Below, piece by piece: positions 35,601 to 46,591 of a DNA stretch of 64,000 nucleotides. The stretch is taken from positions 41,659 to 105,658 of the forward strand of contig NW_020312089.1 in the NCBI RefSeq assembly GCF_002999335.1. Direction: 5' to 3'. A program made the position numbers and the translations under genes. The notes under the pieces are model-generated. The model was not told the DNA's origin. It made no database searches and saw only the letters and a program-made list of their open reading frames with translations. The stretch's first letter is position 1; every line of letters starts with the position of its first letter. The DNA comes from Cyclospora cayetanensis. Its lineage: Eukaryota; Apicomplexa; Conoidasida; Eucoccidiorida; Eimeriidae.

Positions 35601-36547
35601 GGGCCGCACCGCTGTAGCTTCTGCTGCCAAAGTGTTCATCCTGATGCACTGAAATGGTCGCAACTGTTGGCGCTCTACAGGCTACGACATCCGGACTGCT
35701 GAGAAGTTCGAAAAGGTGATGGAAGAGTTCGATGCCATCGTAGGCTACAAGTACCTTAAGGGAATGCACATCAACGACTCCAAGTCCGAGCTGCGTTCAG
35801 GACTGGACAGGTACTGCATGCATAGGGTTGGGGCTTTTATTCACGTCAGTCTCCCTTACACCGAGGGCCCGCTGCACTGGCTTAATGTGCCTACTAATCG
35901 AAAGTACTTCAGGACTTCATATTCATCCTTGCCTTCCACACAAATATTATTTGTATACTCTCATCTTAGTGCGTCTCCCTATGTCCTACTTTTGCGTCTG
36001 CATTCACCTCCCTCTCCCATACATATGTACATGTCAACGTACTTCATGCGACAGCTGCTAACGCGAGTACCCGTCAGTCGTCAGTCGGTGTGGACTGTCT
36101 CGAAGCTGGCTGTTGCCTAAACACTTCCGCACAGGCTACTTTTGCAGTAGAATGAAATTCATGCTATTATAAGAGCCCTTCGTTTCCCTTCTCAAGCTCC
36201 TTTTCTCAAGTTGTGTCCTGGTCGCTGCATTGGTGCTGCCGTCGCTGCCGACACGTCACACCCCAAACTCACCTCCTGTTGTCTTCACGCAGTGGCAGCA
36301 GCAAGCACGCTGCTTCGAACACTATACCGTAGCTTTTGATGCGTTTCTTGCGTTGATCTGTCTCAGACATGAGCTTCTTGGCAAGGGTCACCTGGGACTT
36401 GAGCCCTTTAAGTATATTATGCAGCACCCTACGCGATTTAAGGATATGCCCTTGGTGCTAGAAACACCAGACCCCACCGAGGGCAGCATCTGGAAAAAAG
36501 AGATCAAACAAATGTACAGCTTTTTAGACGTTAAAGAAGATAAATGA
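32612..36547 (+). CDS. APN1: Endonuclease IV-type AP endonuclease with apicoplast-type leader
   Basis: Ten exons agree in phase: 32612-32954, 33097-33441, 33672-33727, 33863-33971, 34240-34332, 34695-34744, 35006-35143, 35238-35277, 35681-35810, 36367-36547 (494 aa). The first residues are a signal peptide ([11 protein letters not shown]) followed by a His/Pro/Ser-rich transit-like stretch, then a Lys/Ala/Glu-rich linker before the catalytic domain. Zinc-site motifs of the Nfo/APN1 family are present: [44 protein letters not shown] (across the last junction) and [17 protein letters not shown] opens the domain. The enzyme cleaves DNA 5' of abasic sites in base excision repair. Apicoplast location of an apicomplexan APN1 is known in Plasmodium; here it is inferred from the leader. 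Confidence 0.93.
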
Positions 36548-37778
36548 CTTTCTTTCTCTTGCAATGCCCTGAAGGCTTTTGGTTAGGCGTCTGCGGCCAA
36601 ACATGACGCTTTCAGGCACATCCGGCAGCTCGAGTATGCATCAAACCGTTGAGCAAACTACTAGTGAGCATTCATACTATGCACCCGCGCGCGCAACTGC
36701 AGCCAGGTAGACAATGGATATCACGTACATGGGAGACGCGCCTTGCGCATCACGCATGGGCATACGTATTCACAGACGAGCCCACATCCATGTATGGAAG
36801 TAAGAGGTGCACAAAAGCCACGGCAGCATGCAGTGGGATTTCGGTAACTTTCGTGGATGACCGCAAACATTAAACACTTCCGAGGAGGCATTCCTGACAC
36901 GCCTCCGACCCCAAAAGGAGAGGATATGCGTGCACAAAATCCAATGGCCGGCTCGGCAGACCGCCTCCTTCCGGGAGAGCTCAATAGAAGCACGTGCGTA
37001 GCCACGCGCGCCTCCCATGTTCCCTGCAAGTCAGTAGTTTGGCTCTATGTAACCGAAGAGCTCCTTCAATGGAAAGGTTGCGCAGAGAGGCTTTGTAACA
37101 ACTCTTTCCGTGGTGCAGCAATTTTGACGGGTGGGCAGGCGGGCTGGACAGGCCTCGCCCGCCGCTTGTCCGTTGTTACACTGCGAGCTGCACTCCCGCG
37201 GGAGCGCCACACAGAGGACCTCTAGCTAGACAACTCCATCACTATGACGATTAACCAAGGCAGCTAGCTGCTAGGCGGGGTGAGCGTGCCTGCGGCTGCA
37301 ATCTATGCTGCCCGCAAACGGTGGGAACCCTCAGGATCGATTTGGGTGGCCCTTGTGGCGTTTGCCCTTGTCTACAGCTATGCACACAACGAGGGTGCCT
37401 CTGGCCGTTCTAGTTCGGCCGGGAAAGCTAATCAAATCACCCATGAGGTGGGGGTGTACGTGCGCCCCGCATGTGCCTCTCCAGAACTACACCTAACGCA
37501 TATTCGTCGTGGCTGCACCAAGGCCTCTAAGTGGGATGCAAAGAGAAAAGGACGACCGTATTGGTCAGCTGAGGTGTTTTGAGTTTATGTCGACTTGGAA
37601 AATGTAGCACGTGGCATTGGCGGCCTCAGCTGTGCAGCTGCCCACTCCGCTGTCTGACCACCTCTCCTGTGTGCAGACTTTGGGGGGGAGGGGGGGTTCA
37701 GCAGACGCCGCATCAACAGCTGCACACACCCACAGCTGCTGCTGCCGTCGTTACCACCACTGCTGTAGCTGCTGCTGA
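36548..37778. other. Convergent intergenic region
   Basis: It lies between the 3' ends of the endonuclease IV gene (+) and the S19 gene (-). Short frames such as 36857-37225 have no recognisable content. Confidence 0.55.
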
Positions 37779-39039
37779 TCAGACCGAGGCGCTGAGAACG
37801 CACTGGCGAGCGATGACGTCGAGTTCCTTCTGTCCCACCTTGGTCAAGCGCCTTCCGCTGCAAAGCACGAATAGCACAAAGTCGGCAAGCGCAGCTGCAC
37901 TGGAAGCGGCGCAACAACAAGGAGCTCCAGGCGCACCCGACGAACCCCACACTGAAAGTACAAAGCGTAGTAAGATGCAGCAGCATACACCCTCTGCAAG
38001 TACCTATCTGGGCGAGACTCGACAAGCCCCATGGCCTCGAACTGCTGGAGGATGTGTCGAATGATCTTGCCGCTGGCCTGCGAAAAAACCGCGCATACGC
38101 ATGCGATCCAGAGTCACCTGCTGCCCACCAGCAGGCAGCCAATGCAACGAAAGACGTGTGTATTGCTCAGCTGGTGCCAAGTTGCGAAATGCCCATTCCA
38201 TCCCTTTCCGAATACGCATGCAGCAAGGCCCGCAGCAGTAAGGAGGCCCTCTACAGAGCAGTCCCCACAAAAGCACACCAAGAAGCCCCTCTAAGTCTGG
38301 CAAAAGGCAGAGCGGCAGGGAGAGGAGAAGGCGGGAAAGAAAGGGAGGGGACGCCGAGCAGTCAGGCATGCATAGAACTACGGCGAAGGGATCTGCGAAC
38401 CTTGCTGGTGTGGCCAGGGCTGCACTTTTTGCCGGTTTTGCATGAGAAGAACTTTCTAAATGCCCCAACTCCGCAGCTTGGGCGAAGGTAGAGGTGCCGC
38501 AGGATGGCAGCAGCTCGACAGTACAGCCAGTCGGGATCTTGGGGAGCGAGGGTCTTCCCCTGCGCGAAGGATCAACCAATACGCGCGTCAATCATGACGT
38601 GGACGCGCGCGGCAATTCAGCTGTACGACCAAAGGACGGGGAGACAGAGATAGAAAGAGAGAGAAAGAGATGGCCGCATGCGCGGCCTTTGGAAGAGACA
38701 CACGCAGATCGATCGTCCCTCAGGAGTCACAGCCCCAACACGCCGATCCGCCAGTTCGACAGCTCGTCGAAGACGCCTCAGTACAAGAGGACGGCAAGAT
38801 GGAAAGATGCATCTAAGAGCGTGAGGCCGAGGGCGTTGAAGAAGGGTGTTTCTGGAATATGCCATTCAGAGGCTGCCTACGTATCCAGTCTTCACCAAAT
38901 CCACCCACATGGGCACCTGAAACTTGCCCCTCTTCTTGAGATGGTTGGCATATGCCTGGATGAAGGTCTGAGCCAACACGTCCTTCACAGTATAAACCGG
39001 GGAAGACCCGAGCGCGAACTCCTCTAGAAAGGCCTCCAT
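37779..39039 (-). CDS. RPS19: 40S ribosomal protein S19 (eS19)
   Basis: Four exons, all in phase: 38881-39039, 38401-38559, 38004-38077 and 37779-37857 (156 residues, normal for the family). Family landmarks in order: [105 protein letters not shown]. The ATG at 39039 directly follows an acceptor-like TTTTGCAG, so an intron in the 5' leader is likely. The protein binds 18S rRNA and is needed for maturation of the small subunit. The codons for ASGK fall exactly after the second intron. Confidence 0.95.
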
Positions 39040-40646
39040 CTGCAAAACAGAAAAAAGCGTAGCAACACGAGCAGCTGGTTGAGCCACACAATCCCCGACA
39101 GGAACGCGCAAGTCGTCAACGCAAGGAGCTTAAAAATCAGGAGACGGCGGCCTTCCAGGTGTCTTCATGAAGGGCGAGACTGCTGTACATACAACACTGC
39201 CCAATCCCGAGGCCACTCTCACGGGGAGTGGCATTCCGTGAAAGCAGCCAGTGCGTGCACTTCCATCAAGGCTCAGGCATCACCCCCAAAGGCTACTCCC
39301 AGAGCAACAAGCCACCCCAAAAGGCTCTACCCAGCGTCTATTACTCCCTTGCCATCGGCTGCTTGCCCCTGCAGCGTCCATCACGGGGCCTCTGGAGAGA
39401 GGCTTCGAATTCCCCTCCCCAGAGTTGTCCGTTGCACCTCCGACACCCCACAGAACACCCCACGGCACCAAGGCATGCAAGAGACGTCCCTAGTTGTAAA
39501 CTTGCAGAAGACGAACGAAGAGCCTCTTTGCAAAACCATCACTGCACAAGATCAAGGGCCCTCTCCACGCCCGCACCCCCCATCCCCCCTCGCTGGCACC
39601 AGGTCGTTTATCCCGCGAAGCAAATAATCTAAACTGCAAATCCGAAGTTATTAATTATTTGCAAAGAAGAAAAAAGCACGCAAGGCATGCCGTTCATGAC
39701 CCCACGCAGTTGGAGCTACCAGAGGAGCCGCTGCAGCGCACCCCAAGGAAGTAGGCCCATCGTACTTACTTTGAGAGAACCCTTTGGATAGCCAAGGAGA
39801 TTCTAAAGCGCAAAAACAAGAAGTGGCTACTTTGGATGAGGGCTGCTGCCCTTGCTGGTGTTTTGCTGCTGCCCCTCGTGTAGTAGGGGCGGCCGCCCCC
39901 CACAGCCAAACGCAGCCCCTTGTGACAGCGTGCGACTTTTCGCGCTGAGGCGTCCTGCAGCACCCTGTTAACTGGTATGAATATATACAGTTTACCGATG
40001 TGCAGAAAGTATTCGCGCGCTGCATTGATTTATTAATAATTGTACTTTGTTTAATGGGGCTCTGGGACCGTCTTTGCTTCCTTTTTTAGACAACAGCCGC
40101 AGGGCGCCGCATCTGTCTGGCTCGCATGGTAGAGGGAATACACCGCTAGTGGAAGAGGGTTCTTCTGGGTGGCGTCGCCTCTGCTGCAGTACACGACCGC
40201 TTCTCTGTTTATTGTTAACTGGATTAATCTATGCTCGTTCCATTAAGGCATTTCCTCTCCTATATTTATTCACAGAAACTATGGTGCCCTCCTAGCAGGC
40301 CCACCAAGGCATCGAGTGGTCGCCCGCGCGCAAAGTCTCGTGGCTCACTGGCTGACTTGCCGCTCTGACCCCCTCAGTGTATCGACAGAAGCGTTTTCGT
40401 GCTCAGGTCGGGTAGTGAAAAGGGCATCTAGGGGCCTCTGGAGTCGCAAGAAACCGGAAGTTCGGCCGCCGATGGGTGTGCGGAGACGAGGACGGCAGCG
40501 CGGACAAATCCAATAGAATAGCACTGAGCACTGTTTACCCATCATTTTAGCCTTGAAAAGATTTTGGTGCATTCCTTGTTCTCAGCCCGTGTGCTTGGAG
40601 AGCAACAGCTGGCGTCATAGCCGATCGCACGCAGCTGATGTGACCA
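39040..40646. other. Divergent intergenic region
   Basis: It lies between the 5' ends of the S19 gene (-) and the Deltex-like gene (+), so it should hold both promoters. No TATA-like or other site can be assigned with confidence, and no coding exon was recognised. Confidence 0.5.
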
Positions 40647-43600
40647 TTGGTCCCTCCTTTTGGATGCCCACACAGGATGCCTTATTCGCTTTCCCGCAGC
40701 AAAAAACGCAGTTCCTGTGGCTTTTCTCGAATCTTTCGTAGCTATCTATCTCTAGGTTCAGGCCGCAGCGGCGGAGAGAGAAACTCGCACAGCCGAGGAG
40801 CTACCACTACTCAGCCTTCTTCCCTTGGTGCACCTTTCAGCAGGAATAACCGGCAGACACACACGCGAATTTCCATCATGAATACGCCTAGCGCCTCACA
40901 CTCTAGAAGCACAGAAAGTAGCGGTACCTGCGATGCAGTTTCTTCGAACGAGAGAATCACCCCCGAAAATGTTGTTCTCCCATACCTTTTCAGGAGGCAT
41001 CAGAGCATGGGTTCTCCCTTCGTACCCGGTAGAATCACCTTTCCTCCCCCGACAACAAAAGCGCTTCCAGCCGTGTGGAGCTGGCAGATGGGGGAAGCAG
41101 AATGGGTGCCCTTTGATGCGCAACTCATGGAAATGCTTGAGGATTTGTGGAGAGCGATGCATAGAGAGCTAGGAGTTACCCAACAAGACGAAGAGCCCGA
41201 GCTACTTACACAAGCGCATGTACGGACCGAAGAGCCAGAGCAACAGTCACATAACGCTGTTCAAGCGCCTTCAAGGTCTAGGTACCTTGTCACAAATCCG
41301 AGACCACATGCTGTACAGCCCCATCCGTCCGTAGCCCACAAAGTGTTTGTGTTTTTGGCTCCGTGGCACTACTGCATAGACGTCGAAACTATGACACAGC
41401 AGAATACAACTACACGCACTGTTCGGCCGATCAGAAGGGCTGTTGAAACTGCAGGCTTGTGGTATGCTAAAGGTTCAAATGGATACGCAAAGAGGTAGGC
41501 AGGACTCCAGAGCAGAGAGTACATCAGAGAGGCTTGACGGAAGCGCTCTAGCAGAGAAAGTCTGAAACCCCTTCCTCTGTTGTGCTCCTTTGTTCGCTTT
41601 GCGAGGGGCTCATGGGGGGTGACTTTGCCTGTAGAGCACCTCAGCGCTTCGGGCATATCGCGAAAAGCGCCAGCAGGCCTTTTGGGCGACCACTGATGCG
41701 GCACAATGCACCCTTCCCCCTCCTTCGTGAATTGTTTTCCAGGGCGGCTGTTGCGGCAAAATAGAACGGCCCAACTTGTTGCTCCTTGGATACACTCTCC
41801 ATAAAGGTTCCTTGTACGCTGTTCTCGTTCCTGCCGTTCCTCCCCCCACAGGTTTCATCCGCAGGTAGAGGCACATCTGGAAGCGCTGCTGCAGGGATCT
41901 CTACTCGGCGTGCAAGACCGGCATGCATTTGTGTTTGCGTGGCAAGATAACGAAACGGGTGCTCTACACTTTACCGACGTGCTAACCATGAGAGATTCAA
42001 TGGACCCCGGCAGCTCGAGAGAGGCAAGCGACACACCGACCCCTACTCCTGCCCCGTATATAAAGGCCTCTGCCTGCAATTTTAGCGGGCAAAGGTAGCA
42101 AGAAGACAGTTAGAAGCCTCCCCAACGCCCTAGACAATTGTAATCCAGGAACCTCATTGGCTGACGCCACCGGATAGCGAGGATGAAACACTTATTGCTG
42201 GGGGGAGGGGGGCCTTCGCTGCAGACACTGGCTCCAATGAACGCATCAGTGTGTTTATGTAGCTACAATACATTTGATCATTCGTGTCAATGTCTCTTTT
42301 CAGGTCGCACGCATGGAGGTCTCGCCGCCATCCGGGGCCTCTCCACCAGTAGCAGAAGATCCTGCTGGCACTGCTACGGCTATGGGCGCATTCCCCTTGC
42401 CTTCTCTCTCTGTAGGAACCCCTGAAGAAGGAGAGGCGTACTGCGCTGGCTACAATGAGCCGCTTCAGGCAGAGGACTTCCAACAGGCACTTACCATGGT
42501 TGAAGGCGAGGGTGTGACCTGGCTGTGTGGCGGCTTTCCGGCCTAAACCTCAAGCTCTCGGGGCTATTTACCTATCCCTTCCCTGGTAGTTCCTGCCTTT
42601 TATCTTCTTGCGTGCCTCTAGTGGCGACACTCTCGCAAGCGTCTTTTTGTGTGTGCTTTGCGCTGCAGGAGTCCCAGAGGACTGCTGTGCTATCTGCCTG
42701 GACAGCTTTGCGCTCAGAAGGGGCATGCCACCGCATAACACAGTAGCAGAATCACGGGATCAGCAGCAACGCGAGAACGGCTGCTCTCAGATTGAAGGCA
42801 ACGACAACAGCGGCCAGACTCTACAGGTGGCGGCATGTGATCTTCCACAGGGCTGTTGTGACACGGAAGGCCCTCCTGCGACCAGCATGAGCAGCAGCAC
42901 CGACGCCAGATATCATTGGCGTGCTAGCAGCAACATCACTGATATCAGCCGAAAAAATAGCGAGAGCAGGAAGAGGAACCAAAACGAAGCGGACGGCGCT
43001 GACAGCGAGGTGGTCGTGAGGCTGAAGAAATGTTCGCACCACTTCCACTCCGAGTGTATTCGCATGTACATGAGAAGCTGCAGCAGAGGAGGATTTTACT
43101 GCCCCACTTGCAATGTGCTACAGCTCCCTGGCAATGGCCCTTCGCCTCCAGGTTGGTCTTTGGCTGCTCTTCCTGTGCCTACAACTCAAAGTGTCGGAAG
43201 CGCTCTTCAAGCCCTTGAGTTCGTCCTCCCCGGGCACAAACTTTGCAACGGTTGCCTGTTGACTACATGGCGCTTTTCCCTACGGCCTTGCTCGTCTAAC
43301 GTTTACTGCTGCTGTGGCCCGCTGCTGCGGCTTTGCGGTGTACCTTGCTCCAGGAAAAATGTGCTGGAAGATCTCCAACCGCAGCTTATTGTCCGGGCAT
43401 TCATCACAAGGTGCGGATACTGCTGAATTTGATCTTGTGCTTGCTGCCACTCTTGCACGTCTCCTCCGCTTCCTGCTTGTACTGTCGATTCTTGTTTTAC
43501 AGCTGCTGATGCGGTTGCGAGAGTGGCGGCTGTGCTTTTTTGCCGCCGGAGAACTGCTTTCTCGCTTTTGCCTCTGTACCGCGCACTGAGCGTACGGTGT

Positions 43601-44530
43601 GTATTCGCTTTCGCGTTTCCTTCAGGGACGATAATCATCAACTACTATATTGCTGGAGGCATTCAGACGGAAAGGCACGCACAGCCCAAGGCGTCGTTTA
43701 CTGGAGCTAGGAGGCGGGCCTATCTGCCGGACTGCTTACGGGGGCGGCAGCTGCTGCAACTCCTTATAGAGGCGTTTGTCAAGGTAGGTGGCGCGTTGCT
43801 CCCTACCACGCCACTGCGTGAACTGCTGCAATGCAGATATACCAAAAGGCTTAACGTGCCACCATGAGCCAAAATTAATGACAAGTTGCACATTTTTCAG
43901 CCTTCTAGCGCCTCTTGAGTCTCACATTTTGCGGGTGCATCCACCCATTCTATGCGTTCTGCCGCGGTTGTTGCTGGAACAGGGCCACATCTTCACTGTC
44001 GGTCACAGCGTCACTTCCGGCAACTCGAATGTTGTTATTTGGAATGGTATACACCACAAGACCAGTGCTTCCGGGGGTCAGTCGATTTCTTGCCCCCTTT
44101 CCCTTCCCAGTCGGCGTGGAGCTTGCCTCGCACTCCCCCCCGCCTGCCCAGTCGCAGAAGCAGAGCGGCACCCATTGAGTAAAATTACTGCAGTGAGCTG
44201 CGTGCTGGAGCTGTGGCGATACGTATGTTGCGTTGTTCGTCCCAGAGACTAGCTCCACCAGCTAAAACGCGTCTGCTTCACTATTTTCAATGAGTCGTTT
44301 TCTCAGGGATATTACATTATGGATACCCAGACGAAACGTTTCTCTCGAGATTGGAAGAGGAACTCAGGGCACGTGGTTTTCCGCTGGAAGGAACGGAGCC
44401 AACCAAAAGGTCGGCGTGCGCGTCCACTCAATCCTCGTCACAAAGTTTGTCGTGCCTCCATGCCCACGTCTTCCCAGCACTCTTTAATTGTGCCATCACA
44501 TTCTGCAGTTGCCATCGCGGGATGGTGTAG
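40647..44530 (+). CDS. Deltex-type E3 ubiquitin ligase (WWE, RING, Deltex C-terminal domain)
   Basis: Seven exons: about 40647-41494, 41852-42094, 42304-42511, 42669-43151, 43626-43783, 43983-44076, 44307-44530. The start is uncertain (ATG at 40647, 40677 or 40878). Exon 1 carries a WWE domain: AVWSWQMGEAEWVPF and YCIDVETMTQQNTTTRTVRPI, split by about 70 low-complexity residues. Exon 4 has a RING: CAIC, a long insertion, then CSHHFHSEC and CPTC. It runs into the Deltex C-terminal domain: NGPSPPG, GTIIINYYIAGG, RRRAYLPDCLRGRQLLQLL, IFTVGHSVTSG, VVIWNGIHHKT, GYPDETFLSRLEEEL. WWE domains bind poly-ADP-ribose-type ligands and Deltex C-terminal domains bind NAD/ADP-ribose, so a link between ADP-ribosylation and ubiquitin is expected. 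The phase between exons 2 and 3 does not fit as drawn: exon 2 may end at an earlier donor (after HFTD) or a small exon is missing. Confidence 0.87.
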
Positions 44531-46438
44531 AGCGTACTGCATTGTGCATGCGGCGGAAATGACCCTAGGATGCCAACGCCTGTGCAGTTGCAGACTCGTT
44601 TGTTCTCTGTCATATGCCTTTTCCGACATCTGTTCCGCCGCAGAAACGCCTCCAGCTCACCTGAAGACTTCAAGGTGCTCTAAGCGTGGCAGCAACCTGA
44701 GCACCTAGCGAGACGTTACCCGTACAGACGTACCGTCGCCTACTACGCCAACATCGCGTGGTAAAACACCGAAGGTCAGCACGAGAGGAAGCCGTTGGCT
44801 CCTGCTGGTCTTTTAATTCACGCAATATACAGCCCTCGTGTGCCTAGAGGCACTAAAGTAGCCCGCTCATTAACTAGGCAGTCTGCCGCTCTAGCGGGTA
44901 CCAGCGTAACCCTTGCCCCCAATTTGGAGGAGACGAACATGTATCTCCGAAATGAGAAATGGGCGACAGACTTTTTTTTCCCCAGGCAGGAACACGTCAA
45001 GCAGCTTTCAATCGTGGGTGCGCAGAACGCGGTTACCCAGCGAGCTTGTACTTCTGGATGGTTTTTGCGAAAAGAACCACCATACAAACAACCTTCCCCC
45101 CTGCCTCGCAGGCTTTAGGCGACGCACAGCCAATGATTAACCTCCACCAGGAAAGCCACGCCCATGTAACGTCATTATAGTGCCGTTCAACTTGCCATGA
45201 AAGCACACAAGAGCCCACCCAGCCACCGGCAAAATGCATGCTTTTCAACGATTGCTACTTCGAACTAGCCTGCTAGTCGCAACGCCGCATGTACTGCGAA
45301 TGCACTAGATCTCAAACGGAATGTTGCAGGGCTCCGACGGTTTGGCTAGATCAAATCGCAGCACAAGACGAAGACCGACTCGCGCTTCGGTGGCATTCCG
45401 CCTCAGGCCAACCCTTTAATGCCCGGCAGTTTTTGTCCGCACCCTATAGAACCAAGGACCCATAGAGGGAGTCCGTGGCATTGCAAAGTGCGTGTTCCAT
45501 TGTTGTGAATCGGTGAGAACACTATGCAGAGTGGCTGCACCCCGAAAGGCTTCCGGCCGTGTTTAACACATGCATGAGATATATGCCACCCCAACACAAC
45601 CGGGCAAGCAAGCGCCTGCAGGTTTCTCGTGATGTGCCGGGTAGGCCCCACAATGGTAGAACCTCCTAGATCAACCTAAAATGTTATGCTCTTACGGCCA
45701 GAGGCAGCGGCACCCGCACAAACGACGCTTCTTTCTCAGGTGTACCTCTAAGCCATGGGGGACCTCGACCTACGGCAGCTTAGGACCCCATGTCATAGGA
45801 TCATTCCGTGCAATAAAACCACTTCCTACAGCCCCAATTTATGCCTGGTATGGAAATTTGGGAAAACAGAGAGACAATAAGAGGGATTGCTTCCTTCTGT
45901 CTCTTCTTAGGCTGCACGGAGCGCCATGGTTGATCGGGGTGCAGGGTGGCCAACACTTCGGCTACCGCTCAGTGGGGCGATGCGTCAGGAGTCTTTTAGT
46001 AGTCGAGGGCTGATTGCTATGTGCTGATATATTCTTGATTGATTATTTGTATCATGATTTAAAATTATTTTCCAAACTTAATATGTATGGAACGGTGAAT
46101 TTATACTGCCTCTCCATCCCCGCCTCACCTGAGCTGCTCTTCGTGTAGCTGCTGGGAAGTGGAGAAAGAGGGTCGCACTGTGTTACTGTACAACTTGATT
46201 GCATGCTGCTGCCCTGGTTTTGGTATTATTTGTATATAGGAATGCAGCAGTGAAACAGTAAGTATCCCTAGTACAATATTTGCGTGGATGCGGCACGAAA
46301 TGTACCCTATTTAATACAAACGCAGATTATGCCCAACAAGCCTACTTCCAACCTGCTCTCACTTGCACTGCCAATGGATTTCTGTTTGATTCTGGCTGTA
46401 AGCTACACCCTGTTGAATACTGCAAAATAGACCTTGAG

Positions 46439-46519
<81 letters not shown>

Positions 46520-46591
46520 ATGGTTTAGAAGCTTTGGCGCCTCGCAGCTCATCTGGTTTCGTGAAAAACTGTTCCTGCAGACCTATTCCTG
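44531..46591. other. Convergent intergenic region with (TC)n tract
   Basis: It lies between the Deltex-like gene (+) and the RS-rich gene (-). No coding exon was recognised. A (TC)n microsatellite fills 46443-46514. Confidence 0.5.
46443..46514. repeat. (TC)n microsatellite
   Basis: About 36 uninterrupted TC units, 80 bases beyond the stop codon of the RS-rich minus-strand gene. Confidence 0.97.

Noticed and set aside
38004..38591. Minus-strand frame of 195 codons as one protein
   Set aside because: The true S19 exons at 38401-38559 and 38004-38077 use different frames and are separated by an intron; the long frame is a shadow.
41852..42094. Second WWE domain in exon 2 of the Deltex-like gene
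   Set aside because: FAWQDNETGALHF has a W-Q-D-N pattern but the second tryptophan and the YxID block are lacking.
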